A stretch of 64,000 bases of DNA, taken from contig OU015568.1 of the NCBI GenBank assembly GCA_907165135.1, positions 194,501-258,500 of the forward strand. The letters are read 5' to 3'. Source of the DNA: Oikopleura dioica. Lineage: Eukaryota; Chordata; Appendicularia; Copelata; Oikopleuridae. A model generated the notes under the pieces. That model was given only the letters and a program-made list of their open reading frames with translations, had not been told where the DNA came from and did no database searches. Made by a program: the position numbers and the translations under genes. Positions 33,817-44,999 of this stretch are shown piece after piece (position 1 is the stretch's first letter; the number at the start of each line of letters is the position of its first letter).

Positions 33817-36157
33817 GTGATAACGGGAGCGAATCTTATATTTTCTTTACCACTTCTGCGGGTAAATCGTTGTTGCCGACAACTTGTTGGTAGAGGTTCA
33901 TCTTTTGCGCCATTATTTGCGGACCCATTTCTCAGCAAGTACAAAAAGGCCTTCAAAGTTCTGAACAAGAAAACTGTCGGCATCTCTGGTAGACTTCATT
34001 TGATTCTATTCATCTTATTTATTTGCGTTTTTTCAGTCGATTTCGGCATCATTTGCGCAGCAAAGGAAGAGGACAAATTGAACTCGATGAAGAAGGCGGC
34101 GCGATTGACGACAGAAATCTTCAAAGAAGTTAACCAAACCAGCTTGATGGAAACGATCGACGATTGACAAGAAGATTCGCCACGTGAAAATGTCTGCTTG
34201 GATTGAGGACTCGCTCAAGAACCAGCGAAAGCTGCTCAGAATCGAGCTCAGCATTTGGAGCCTTGCTTCACGGCGATCATCCAGTCTGGTGGAAACTACA
34301 AGTAAGACCTTCGTCGTATTCTTCTTGGCTGGCCAATTTACCTAAGTTTAGTTTGAAGTACTCCGCTCAATAAGACAAGGAGTACATCCACTTCGGCACG
34401 ATCATTTGCTACAACAGTTGGACATTTGACACAAAAACTACTGCTCGAATATGGCGCGCGAGATCTTCGTCAACCCCAGTGAGAAACAGGAAGAGATCTA
34501 CACGACAGTCACTGAGTGGCACTCAGTGAGTGCATGGATCATATCATGGAGAAAATGACGCCGAGCACGAAGCCTTCAGAGCTTTACGAAGCGGTAAAGA
34601 GCTTCCTCAAGAAGCGCTAGAATCCAGAGCTGGCGGGCAAGTTCGGCAAAAACTTCGGATTCTGAATGGGCATCGTCTTCCGAGAATCAGCGCTCCCAAT
34701 TGCCAAGCCTCTCGAAGTGCTAGTCGATTTGTTGTTGGGCAACGAAGGTTTGGATGAAGAAGGCATTTTTCGCCTTCCAGGAGCGATTTCTAAGGTCAAG
34801 CAATTGATCGCCGCCCTCAATGCGCCCTTCTACAACGAAGCAGATTAAGATGAATTTTCTCCTTGCAATCAGACGCTGGCGTCTGCTCTCTAGCAATTCT
34901 TCCGCGACCTTGAATACCCTCTTCTTCGCAATTTCATGGATTCTGGCGCAATTCAACAAGCAGAAAGAATCCTGGATCAGTCGGAGCAGTTTGTCATGAT
35001 TTCCAAACTGATCTCGAAAATGGCCAGTCTTGACCGTTACAACTTGCCGTATCTCTGCCGCTTTTGCGGGGAAATCATGGAGAATCACGAGAAAACCTAA
35101 TGACAGCTCATGCTCTGGCAATCTGTTGGGCCTCGACGTTGATCGGCAGCACCACTACCTCCGGCCTCGGGACACTTTTCGTCCAGCGGCTGATTGAAGA
35201 AGCGCAGTATTTCTTCCCCGATGAGGACTACCCGCTTCTTCGGAACCAAAACCTCGATTTCGGTTTCTCCGAGCGCGCTGCTTTCCTACAATCTTAGAAG
35301 CAAAAGAAAGAGAACGTCAAAAATTCCGACTATAGTTTCCTCCCCCCGACGAGAAGTGATCCAAGTCCAATCAAAGCTAGAAAGAAGGCCGCGCCCAGGG
35401 TTTGAAAAGTCTGAGCATGAGCATGCTCAGAGCACTGAGCATGAGCACTGAGCATGCTCAGCGTGCTCAAGCTCAACGTTAATTCCAGCGTGTCGTGCTC
35501 AGCCGTGCTCAAGCTCAATGAAATCTGAGCATTCGCGTGCTCAGCCGTGCTCATGCTCAGTCAAACTTTGTGTCTTTTCAAACCCTGGCCGCGCCAACTC
35601 CGCCAAATGGAATTTCGCTGCATTCCACGCCACTGAATTCTCCTTCAACGCAAACGCCTGGAAAAGTACAAATTTTAAATTCTTCAACTCCTAATTTATC
35701 CGCCCGTCCCAGGTAAGTATCCTCCCTGCGAGTCATTTTTAACGAAAACTATCAGAACCAAGCCCCGGAATTCATTGGCACTGCAAGCCACGTCGCTCAG
35801 CCTGTCGCATCCCATCGCCGTCCCGTCAAATCGCCCAGCGCCACAACCGATTATGCAGGATTCGGTCTCATGGAAGAAGATCCTATCCAGTCTTCCTCCG
35901 AGCCCGCGGAATCATCTCGGGTGGGGGATACGAGCCTCGCTGATGAAATAACGAGCCAACTCGACAACATGTTCCGCAGCTCTTCGGAAAACAAGCCGAA
36001 TCCGATTCGTCCGCCAAAGCCGTCGTCGATAAAAGAGTTTGAAAATCAGCAGAAAAGACCAGAAGGTGAGGGAAATGGTGATCCAGAGGGGGAGAAGAAA
36101 GTGAAACTTAGACGCTCGAAATCTCATTCTTTTCAGCGAAAAAGGGAAAGTCTTTAA
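33817..36157 (+). pseudogene. RhoGAP-domain protein gene, broken in several places
   Basis: RhoGAPs switch off Rho-family GTPases. The domain is clear: SALPIAKPLEVLVDLLLGNE, LDEEGIFRLPGAISKVKQLI with the arginine finger in GIFR, QFFRDLEYPLLRNFMDSG, and MTAHALAICWASTLIG. Upstream helical blocks (MKKAARLTTEIFKEVNQTSL; IRHVKMSAWIEDSLKNQRKL; REIFVNPSEKQEEIYTTVTE) fit a preceding BAR-like region, and a Ser/Pro tail (SKPNPIRPPKPSSIKEF near 35990) follows, a layout like ARHGAP17/44 or GRAF. Damage: in-frame TAG 34618, TGA 34663, TAA 34846 and TAG near 34890, a frameshift near 35095 at AAAA where five A would restore the domain, and a hAT MITE at 35396-35587 in the tail. Probably inactive in this allele, unless some breaks are base errors. 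Confidence 0.75.
35396..35587. mobile_element. hAT-like MITE in RhoGAP tail exon
   Basis: Perfect 14-bp inverted ends CAGGGTTTGAAAAG / CTTTTCAAACCCTG and an 8-bp target duplication GCCGCGCC (35388-35395, 35588-35595). The 192-bp element is almost wholly built of short palindromic repeats (gagcatgctcag, gctcagccgtgctc). Removing it with one duplication restores KKAAPTPPNGISLHSTPLNS in frame; the 200-bp gain shifts the frame. Confidence 0.9.
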
Positions 36158-36827
36158 TTTTCCTAAAATTGATGTTGATTGACCAAAATTATCCTATTTG
36201 AGAACCGAAAAATTGATCAAGAGAAAGGAAAGTCTCTATCTGAGCTTTTCCAGTATTTACAAAGACAGGACGCAAAAATTTTCTTAAAAAAACTCTTCCT
36301 GGAGTTCATCATATTTAAAAAATCTTGCGAAGGGAGCAAATTTAGCCGCAGAGCGTCAATTATTTCTGCGCCTCAATCGCCGAGAAAGATCGCCTCTGGT
36401 GATCCATTTTTTTGATGGACTTGAAGTCTTCTCTCGGCCCCGTTTTTGAACCCGACGGGACTCAGGTTGTAAAGACTAGGAATCAGAACCTTCTATCGAA
36501 AATTAAAACTTCTGAAATTTAGGACTCGTCAGTAAAATCATCAAAAAACTTCAACCAGCTCATCAATTTTTCGACAGGAATCACCATTTACGGTCTGCTT
36601 ACGACACGCTCCACCTTTGCTAATAATGATAACTCGTTATTATACATCCGCTTCTGCGTACGTTTTAATGCGCTAATCACCTCCTGACAGCGTCGAAAAT
36701 TATTGAGCGCGACTCAAGTTGAATAGTCAACATATGGAAAGAATCGTAAAATGTTTCCTTTAAAACCGAGCTGCAAATCCGACAATTATCAAACTAAGTT
36801 CAAATACAAAAAACGAGAGCCAAAAAC

Positions 36828-38210
36828 ATGAAGCTTTCGAAGTCTTCCCTTTTCGCGGCCGCTTTTGCCTGTCCCTGCCAAAAAATCGGCGAAGACGGCT
36901 TCGGAGAAGTGAGACCTGGAAACAACCATGCAGATCAGAGTTTTACCAAGTTCTACTTTCATGTTGATACGCCAATCGGTAACGAGCAAATTGACGATTT
37001 CAAATTCGTCCTCAAATTTGGCGGTGACATAGAGGTAAGCTTTATTCAAATAGCCTTCTTTAAAACTGAGATTGAATGAGATTGAGTTAACTAATTTTTA
37101 GAGCTTCACTCAATATTTCGCCGTCGACGATTTCAGCGACTCCACTTCAAACATCGTCAACATCACTCCCGGCCAAAACATGATCTCCGGCGACCCCTAC
37201 ACTTTCAACTTCGAAGCTCTGGCCGATTCTGACGAACTGGACGTTGATGTCTGGTTCTGCCCTTCCGTCAACTCACTTGATGGAGAAGAAGATTTTTCAA
37301 GCTGCGACGAAGACAACTCTTCTTCCCAGGAGCCCGATCATACAGAAGGGCCCCCGACTGATTTCCCAGAAGTTAGCTTTCCAGATCTTGAATGGACAGA
37401 AGTTGCAGGCCGCCGAGTCGCAGTTTCTTCGACACCTTTGAGTTACAAAAACGCGCGAAAAACATGTCGAATTTTAGGTTGGGCTCTGAAACCTGAGTCA
37501 ATTTTCTTAAATTCAGTAGCAAAGCGGAAATTTTTAAAATCTCTTATCTTTTTTATCAGTTTTCAACTAAAGTTTCTGAGCCCATTTTAGGCGGATCCCT
37601 TCCCTGGCCAAAAACGTCGGAAGAGAACGAACTCATCAATTCTCTTGGCTCAACATGGCTCGGATTCTCGATCGATGATCACGTGATGATGTCGTTTGAA
37701 AACTTCCAGCCAATTAAGACGCGGCCGTTTATGAATCCGAATGGATTCTGGTCCTATGGAGACATGGAGGTGGAGAAGAACTTCATTTGCGTGGAAGAGG
37801 AAATTGAGGGCTGTCCGGACGTTTTTGGAGAATTGAGCGAGCTGAATGGAAACTTGATGATCCGAGAAAGCCGAGAAGGAAGCTGGATGTCGTTTGAGGA
37901 CTGGCCTTTTCAGGGATTCAAGGCGAGGTCGCAAGTTCAATACTCCTGTCCTCAGAAGATCAAGACTTACAAAAAATGGAGAAAGGCAGTAAGTTTTTAA
38001 AAAAATACTTATCTTTTCAAGATATTCAAAAATTTCAAGAGCGATTCAAATTCTTTTCAGTCGAAAAAAATCCAGCTCACGTGCGTAAAAATGCAGAACG
38101 GGCAGTTTGACTGGGCCGAGTGCAACAACAAGAAATGCAGTTCTTTCAACCGGTGCCCCTGGCTAGATGAACCGATGAAGAGACAAATTGACAGCATGAT
38201 CTGTCAGTAA
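36828..38210 (+). CDS. Secreted C-type-lectin-like/CCP-like protein, arm 1 (intact)
   Basis: Four exons join with GT-AG introns: 36828-37034, 37102-37477, 37591-37988 and 38061-38210. A start MKLSKSSLFAAAFACPC suits a signal peptide. After a domain ending near EALADSDELDVDVWFCPS and an acidic linker come the C-type lectin features SYKNARKTC, GGSLPWPKTSEENELINSLG, TWLGFSIDD and WSYGDMEVEKNFICV. The last part (QVQYSCPQKIKTYKKW; TCVKMQNGQFDWAECNN then KKC) resembles a CCP/sushi-like module rich in Cys. Such proteins bind carbohydrate or act in innate immunity or matrix; ligand unknown. The convergent lipase gene follows about 200 bp downstream. Same gene, damaged, in arm 2. Confidence 0.8.
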
Positions 38211-38408
38211 CTTCGCTTTCCTTACCTTCTTTTGTTCAATAAAAAATTTTTTCTCCTTATTGGAACAATTTTAAGAGTACGGTCACCGGTTTAATAAACA
38301 GAACATTCATTCTTCCGTTTTGACAGCAATTGATTCAGATGCATGAAATTATAAGAACGAAATTCGACTTTTTCGTCCGTGATACAGAAAAAAATTTCGA
38401 TTTTGTTA

Positions 38409-39561
38409 TCAGCTTCTTTCCGATTTTGAGAGTCTCATTTTTTCAACAAATTCTATCGCTTTTGGACCAGCATTTCTGAATTTTTTCCTCAAAACGATGC
38501 GTTTTATTTTCAGCAGCTCGTCGATGTAATTTTCGCAAGAATGAGGATTTAGCGTAAAAATCTCGTCTTCGCTGAGTTGAAAATCCTGCGACGAATTGTC
38601 ATTACATGTGTGGCTCTTTTGGTTTCCATCTTGCTTTCATAATATTCAAAATAAAGGAGAATATTGACAAAACCGATCCTGAACCAGGGAATGAGCATCG
38701 GCACCAATGTTACTGGATCTGTTGTTACCCTCACTCTCAGATGCTTTTTCACCCTAGAATAATTTCGAAACAAGAAGCATTTTAAAATTTTACCTCTGTT
38801 GAAAGAGTTCTCTGAAATCAGAATTTCCAGGCTTTGGGCAGCCAAAAGTAACGACTCGAAAATTTTGATTTTCAAATTCCGCCGCAAGGTAAGCGCCAAA
38901 CATCGCTGCCACAGCGCCGCCCAGCGAATGGCCGGTTATCAGTATTTCATCGACTAAAGTTTCATTCAGGATCACTTCGACTCTGTTTCTGATTTTAGGC
39001 TTGAGCGCCAGGAACTGGTTGTAGAATCCAGCGTGAACCCTTGCCTCCGTGTCTTCGAACTTTCTCTTGAAAATGTTGAGATCTTGGATGATGTCCCGAA
39101 AGCTATGAGTTCCGGCGATCGAGATGACCAGGTAGGTCTTTCGTTTCTCGTTTGGTCGGTCGGGAATGCCTCTTTCGTTCAGAAGAAAGACCATCGCGTC
39201 CCCACTTGATTTTTCGTCCCGGAAAAACTACAAATTTTATTGTTTATTTTTTCGTTCTTGAATTTTCAACCTTGTATTTGATACATTCGAATCTTTTAAA
39301 AACCGTTTTAATCTCCTTTTGGAGAAAAATGTCATCTTTACCACGATCTTCAGGTTTTTCTTTTCGAATCTCTTTTTTCAATTGCTTCAAAGTTTGCGCT
39401 GTTTCGTAGCTGCAAGTTGCGAATCTGGCGGACATCAGAATTTTATTGATTCTGTCCAGGGACAGGTGTTCGTGTTGTTCTGGCTTCATTTTCAAAAAGC
39501 TTTTTCTCAAAATTCTAACGAAAATGCTAATTAAAATAGGCAATAAGAAAAGCTTCATCAA
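38409..39561 (-). CDS. Class-3 lipase (alpha/beta hydrolase), arm 1
   Basis: Exon 1 (39561-39271) starts with a hydrophobic stretch (MKLFLLPILISIFVRILRKS), a signal peptide or anchor. Exon 2 (39227-38794) carries the lipase core: TYLVISIAGTHSFRDIIQDL, ARVHAGFYNQF, the nucleophile elbow ITGHSLGGAVAAMFGAY and FGCPKPGNSDFRE. Exon 3 from 38753 holds the catalytic Asp (TTDPVTLVPML) and a later segment with the likely His (LNPHSCENYIDEL), ending at TGA 38409. The join between those last two blocks needs a non-canonical intron or a frame change near 38560-38650; both arms share it, so it is not a random error. Predicted to hydrolyse acylglycerols or phospholipids. Confidence 0.85.
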
Positions 39562-39687
39562 AACGACCTAAACTTTCATTATTTTCCGGATATTTTTAAA
39601 TTCTCTTTGCCGTTTAAAATTTGCCCTTTCAGACTCATCGTTAATTTTACGAGTTTGAAGGAAAATGATCGATTATCCTTAAAATTA

Positions 39688-39977
39688 CCATGAAGTTTAA
39701 CTCTTTTGGGAGAAAGCCCCTGGCTCCCTTCCCCGTATCCAGCGCAAATCACTGTTGTGGAAGTCTAGAAATTTTCTTTAACGCTTGCTTGGCGGCTTAG
39801 AAGAATCTCGAGATTCTGAAGAACAGAATCTGGAAAGTCCGAGCCAATGAGAGAGCCGAGAAGGGTTTGCGCGGCTTCTCCCCAAATTTAGGCACGCCCA
39901 GAATGAGCTACTGAAAAAGTAAGTGCATTTTTCAGTAGCTCAGATTCTCGATCTCCCCTAAGAGCTCAACTCCATGG
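39688..39977. mobile_element. TA-flanked MITE (CCATGGAGTT family) in arm 1
   Basis: A 290-bp element with inverted ends CCATGAAGTTTAACTCTTTTGG and the near complement of AAGAGCTCAACTCCATGG, flanked by TA on both sides (39686-39687, 39978-39979). The matching site in the other arm (near 55200) reads attagtag without the element, a true empty site with one TA. The 854-bp element at 50248-51101 has the same ends. Confidence 0.9.
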
Positions 39978-40176
39978 TAGTAGCCTCTCCTTAAAAAATA
40001 AAAATATTCTATCGATTATTCATTTTTCATAATAATCGAGTATAAGTTATACTGTATAACTCATCATTTGATTTGCCTTGAACTCATTATAAGATTCTCT
40101 TGCTCAATTAATTTGTTTTAACAAACCGATGTTTTTTGAGTTGGTCTTCACAAAGAATACTTTTCTTTTATACATG

Positions 40177-40382
40177 TAATAATAACACACAAACTTGGAA
40201 TTTCTCCTTGGAATTTAATCAGAAGAAAACCCGGCAAATGCTTGTTTTAGTATTTTCGGTCCCAATAACATTAACTATGGATTGCCATTTTTGCTGAATT
40301 CGAGCAGATGGCCCAACTGGTGTCCAATAAATAAATGTCCAATAAATAAATGTCCAATAAATTCGTATTCCGAAAATCGAAT
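40177..40382. repeat. 206-bp repeat, copy 1
   Basis: Identical in length to 48258-48463 and nearly identical in sequence (I see one difference: gaattcgagc vs gaactcgagc). Starts taataataacacac, ends cgaaaatcgaat, and contains three tandem units of tgtccaataaataaa. No terminal inverted repeat or target duplication is evident. Confidence 0.85.
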
Positions 40383-40574
40383 TCAAAGAAATCATCGCTG
40401 ACCTCGAGTAAAATTTCAGCTCTTTATTTTCGTAAAAATCTCTCCGCTCGACAATCAACTTTTTTTACTGGCAACAACAACTATGAAGGATTTAATGAAC
40501 TTAATAAATCAAAAACACAAAACAAAAACTTTTCTTTTAGATATATCAAACGTTATACCATAGTTTATCATAAA

Positions 40575-41000
40575 ACGCAATAATCGCTCGATACCAAAAG
40601 TGCCATCGAGTCAAGAGTATAATACAGTAAACCATGCGCTCGACAGACGAGTCAAAGGCGCTCCAGTTATCATTAAACATTATTTTCTTTGAGTGTTGTG
40701 CAGTACCACCGACTAACATCACTTCATTTTTTGGGAAAAGAATGGCTCGTCCATATTGTCGAGGGTAGCCTTTTAAAACTCCAATGCGGCTCCAAATATC
40801 ATTGAAGAGCCGCCAAACTTGTCGATGATCGCTTAATTATTTTAAATGAGACATTCGTCTTGTTCAAATAACCCTCCAGTCCAACCAGGAGAAATCACAA
40901 CTCCGAAGTTGCTCCAAACTGTTGAAAACTCTTGTACTCGACTATCAGGAAACGCGAGTTCAGGACAGGAATACCACCCCGTCTTTCGGCTTTGAGAATA
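40575..41000 (-). pseudogene. Kelch-like gene remnant
   Basis: The minus strand reads GWYSCPELAFPDSRVQEFST then VWSNFGVVISPGW from about 40990, and after stop codons IWSRIGVLKGYPRQYGRAIL, FPKNEVMLVGGTAQHSKK to about 40610. The block RYGRAILFPKNEVMLVGG parallels PRYGARVIQYTSQELLLIGG of the kelch gene at 59.5-60.8 kb, so this is a related decayed gene. Stops near 40835 and 40800 break it. Confidence 0.5.
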
Positions 41001-41119
41001 TTGATTATTCATCATATTTAGAACATACTTATATCTGGCAACAGCACTATTATCTTGCTCATTTTCATAGGTTGTTTCATTATAATTATAATTATTTCCT
41101 TTTTAGTCATAAAAATAAG

Positions 41120-41382
41120 GGGGAGGTGTCTGGAACCGACAAAAAAATCCCGACAAAAATTTTCAATTTTTTCATGTAAATTTCAATCGCCCACCAATAC
41201 CTGATGCGCTAGCGAAAATTTCTCAAAACTGCCTAGAAATGTCCACTGTGGCCTGAAAAAGCCATTTCTGCATAGTTTTAAGAAAAAAATTCTTCTCAAA
41301 AAATTTCAAGAGTATTTTTTCTGAAGTGTCTTTTTTTGAAAATTTTTGTCGGAATTCTTTTGTCGATTCCAGACACCACCCC
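41120..41382. mobile_element. MITE with 8-bp target duplication and 45-bp inverted ends
   Basis: The 263-bp element is flanked by AAAATAAG on both sides (41112-41119, 41383-41390). Ends are GGGGAGGTGTCTGGAACCGA CAAAAAAATCCCGACAAAAA and the near complement on the right. The 8-bp duplication suits hAT or a related superfamily; the end sequence differs from the CAGGG-type elements in this window. Confidence 0.85.
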
Positions 41383-41407
41383 AAAATAAGACTCCTATTT
41401 ATTTAAA

Positions 41408-41602
41408 GCCGTCGTCGATAAAAGAGTTTAAAAATCAGCCGAAAAGTCCTAAAGGTGAGGAAAATGGTGATCCAGAGGGGGAGAAGAAAGTGAAACTTTG
41501 ACACTCAAATCTCATTCTTTTCAGCGAAAAAGGGATAGTCTTTAATTTTCCTAAAATTGATGTTGATTGACCAAAATTATCGTATTTGAGAACCAAAAAA
41601 TT
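41408..41602 (+). pseudogene. Duplicated 3' end of the RhoGAP gene
   Basis: Aligns with 36016-36212: gccgtcgtcgataaaagagt, gatccagagggggagaagaa and gattgaccaaaattatc occur in both. This copy has a stop in the reading frame (gaaactttgacac) and lacks the rest of the gene, so it is a partial segmental copy placed 18 bp after a MITE. Confidence 0.7.
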
Positions 41603-42047
41603 TGCCTCCAACATGATTTTGACGGTAAAAAAAAGATTGTTCGAAAAATGTTATTCCATGGACTTACTGTAATTTACCGCCGAAAATTGAAAATCATTAT
41701 ATAATTCTCAACCACCACCCCCTTTAGCCAAAGGTCATTTCAGATTATGCATCTGATCTGTTACGCTTATTTGTGTAAATACAAATTCTGCATGGAGAAT
41801 CTGATGCTGATGTTTATCGAAATTGGTCGTATCAAATCGGATTACCGAGACAACATAATTTATGTTACAAAAAGCGTTGAGCCTCGCCAAATTCCATGGT
41901 GACGGGCAGCAACATTCTCCAAACAGTCTATTCTTCAAATATATGGCTGCAGAGGCATTGAAACTATCGACAAGAATCCCTTGAATTTCTGCAGCTAAAT
42001 TTTAGCTTTGTTTATGCATTCAAGAACAGGAAATTTTTCAGCTTTTA
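41603..42047. other. No gene seen
   Basis: AT-rich sequence; a minus ORF at 41938-41735 has no supporting motif. Ends at the TA target of the next MITE. Confidence 0.35.
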
Positions 42048-42886
42048 AGGGTGTCCCCAACGATTTTTTTAAAACAGGCTATACTTTGAGCTATTTTTTA
42101 TAGGACTTCCTGAAGGCTTTTCGGCTAAAAGAAATATACTCATTATTATTAAGACCCTTTTCTATGCCATAAATTTGGCTGAATTTTAAAATTATAATCT
42201 TTTAATCCCCTACCGCTTCTTCAAAGAGTTCTGATTTTTCTATTCTGACCAATCTTTGAGATCGTTTTTCTCGAGTTCTACAAATTCAATTTTTAAATTT
42301 CGACCAGATCCTGATTCTTTGAACGCTCTTCTATGCCATAAATTTGACGGATTTTTAAAATTTATCTGTATGCATCAGATACGATGCATTCTTTGAAGTA
42401 ACGATTTTGCTGCAGTTTGAGCTCGATTCTAGCGCTGTTCCTGAAATTCAATTTTTCTCATTTTTACAGGGATAATAGTTTGATCTATTTTCAATCTCTC
42501 GGTACGCTCAGATTTTGCGTTGATAAGACCCTTAATCCCTTTTTCCGGCGCCAAAGTGCAGGTGTTTGCGACTTTTGGCGCACTGTTTGAAAGTGAAAAA
42601 TTTGTGCTATCGTATTGATATAGGTATCATTGAATAGAGAATTTTTCAAGCTCTCAGAAAATAAACAGGTCGATATATAAAATCAAAGTTTGAAAATGAC
42701 ACTTTTTACAGTGCATTTCTATCGAGCCGTAATGCATTAGCGCTGTCATAGAAACAGTAATATCTCGAGAATCAGATGAGATATTTCAGATCTGAAAAAA
42801 GCTCTAGAATCAGCTTCCTTTAATTAACTCAAATAAAATTGGTCATCAGACTAAGATTAGTCGAATCCGATCGCTGGGGACACCCT
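42048..42886. mobile_element. TA-flanked 839-bp non-autonomous element
   Basis: Inverted ends AGGGTGTCCCCAACGAT on the left and the complement of ATCGCTGGGGACACCCT on the right, with TA on both sides (42046-42047, 42887-42888). Internally the block ctatgccataaatttg occurs twice (about 42163 and 42331). No transposase frame. A similar end, taagggtgtcaacaatgatt, stands alone near 62699. Confidence 0.8.
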
Positions 42887-42888
42887 TA

Positions 42889-43488
42889 AAGGTTAGGGAC
42901 CTCGTACAGGGACAAGTCTCAGAATCTGTTTTTGAACCCTTTCTGATTCCTCATGAAATTCTGACCAAAAACTCAATTATTTTGCGATTTTTCGCTGAGT
43001 CGACAACTTTGAGCGACGAGCACGTGACTTTTTTCTTTGAATTAAAAAAAAGCTCTTGTCAATCACAAGATCTGGGATCAAACTTTATTTTGAGCTATAA
43101 CACGTCTTCCCAGCATTGGTAGATTTAGAGAGTCTCTTTGCTTTGAGCCTGTACGGGGACCCCATCATTATATTTATCATGAAAAATGACTACTTTTCGA
43201 CAAATTTTAAGGATGTTGGGGGGGACATACATTTTTTCGGGTGATCCAAATTTCCGGACATTTTTCGGAAATCGGGGGACTAAATAAGTCCGGAAAGAAG
43301 GAAGCCAACTGTAACGCTTTTTACGTTCAATGATCGTTGATTTATTCTGAAAATTGACCCTTGGCCGGGAAATCCTCACTCAAAAACTACAAAAAGAGAA
43401 AAAACCGAAATTTTAAGTAAATAAATAAGAAAAAATTTCAAGGCCAACTCCCTATTTAAGCAAACTTGCAATTTCGTTTCTTCAGAAA
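42889..43488. other. No gene seen
   Basis: Includes G-rich patches (gttgggggggacatac near 43214; aatcgggggactaaata near 43270). The end has a pyrimidine stretch and AG three bases before the ATG at 43489, a possible trans-splice acceptor. Confidence 0.35.
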
Positions 43489-44392
43489 ATGAAGATTTTA
43501 GGATTTTTATTTCTCGCCGGCTTCCAGCCGACCGAGGGGTTTGTCGAAACGTTCGGAACGGTTTCTGATATGATTTCCACAGCTATAACTGTTGGATCCG
43601 CCACTCGAGGTGCAATGGTCACCACTTCAGGTTATTATATTTTATTATTATATAATTTGAAATTTGCTTTTTCTTGTCGGCCATCTCGGACTTGTCGAAA
43701 ACTACATGAAGTATCCTCTCACGGTCGAATACACGAGGGTCTACAGCGGAGAACTGTCAACACCATACCACATGGTTCAAGTACGACAAATTTATCCGAT
43801 GAAAAGTTCCTTAGTTTGTTCATAGCCGGGAACAAGTGAAAAGTTTGCAGGCGAAACAGAATGGCACAGCCGATTGAGGGGCGTCTCCAGTCAAGTCCGA
43901 TGGCAAATGAAAGGCTATCAAATCAAATTCGGGATTTATTCTCCGTACTCACAAATGTGGTCGTCAAATGGCATTCGAGTCACGATTTGCGCTCCGGGAG
44001 AAACGGGATGTAACGTCGGAGAATGGATTCGAGGCTGGAGGCCCACTGACACTCGTCGAATGGCCAAATAACTCTTCGAAGACGTAAGATCGTTTTCAAT
44101 TTCAAGCTTTTATCAATTCTTTTAAGTCATTTAAGCCGATAAGATTGTGCCACGGAGACATTTGCGTGTACGCGATGTTTGGATCCAGCAGCGTTGCTCA
44201 AGCGACCATTCGAATCTATCCAAGAAACTTTTACGATCTTGTGGAAATTCATCATCTTGATCAGAGGAAATACGAAAATTTTATCCGATACTCTATTGAC
44301 AGAAACTGGAATCACAATAAAATACAATGATTACATGAGTCTCCAGCCAATATCTTCAAACGCTGGGTTTGGCCGTTTGTGCAATTTTTGAT
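43489..44392 (+). CDS. Possible actinoporin-like pore-forming protein, frame interrupted
   Basis: Actinoporin-like proteins are beta-sandwich proteins that insert into membranes through an N-terminal helix. Segments from 43489 begin with a secretory signal-like leader, then a helical stretch and, in later frames (about 43690-43785, 43840-44070, 44140-44390), short motifs in the order expected for the fold: a tyrosine/valine-rich strand with YSG, a PG turn, and SPYSQMWSSN, reminiscent of the family's PYDYN..YSNW block. The reading frame changes between segments, and not every join has a GT-AG pair, so the gene may be decayed. The assignment is tentative; a different extracellular beta-sandwich is possible. 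Confidence 0.35.
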
Positions 44393-44999
44393 AGATCTCA
44401 AATAATGCAGAGTTTTGGCAGACAGTGGCAGTGACAGTCGCAATTTATACCTAATAATTCGGAAAAGCCGCGTTGCTACGATCTTGGAGTCACGGATTTA
44501 AGCCTCTGATTTATGATCATAGATCTTTAAATATTTTGACCCTCTGACCTATTAATGCGGGTTGAAAATATTTTCACGCAAAAAATATAGAGAAAACATG
44601 CTCTTAAAATTACTTTGACTGCGCTAGAATTGACCACTTAACTCGAGGAAATTGTTTTTTAGAACAATCCATCGAAACTGGCGCATGCTCATTAGTATTT
44701 TGAAATGTGACATTTCAAATGTCTCAAGTAAATATGCAATTTTGCCTCCGAAATTTTTTCTGCCAGAAAATTTAGAAAAGAGGTCCACTAAAAGAAGAAA
44801 AAACTGTTTCCATTGCGCAAGGGATTCTTACTTATTTGCGATGCCATGTGTTTTTAAATTGTGCAAAAGAAAAAATAGTGTCATCGATATTTGAGTTTTA
44901 TTTGATTATCCTCAGAAAACATGCAGACCGTTTGGAAGAAATGATTGTGTTTGACGAGAAATATACAAAATCATAAAATTTGATGCAGAATTCAAGTGA
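44393..44999. other. No gene seen
   Basis: AT-rich intergenic DNA between the actinoporin-like frames and the 3' end of the multicopper oxidase gene. The ORF at 44652-44894 has no supporting features. Confidence 0.35.

Larger units (their letters stand above)
36463..40160 (+). repeat. Inverted duplication, left arm
   Basis: This arm matches 55035-58456 in reverse orientation, from the block near caggttgtaaagactaggaa (36465) to the AT-rich end near cttcacaaagaatac (40155). It contains a lectin-like gene (plus) and a lipase gene (minus) whose 3' ends face each other. Relative to the other arm it carries one extra TA MITE (39688-39977). Arms are separated by about 15 kb of non-matching sequence. 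Confidence 0.85.
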
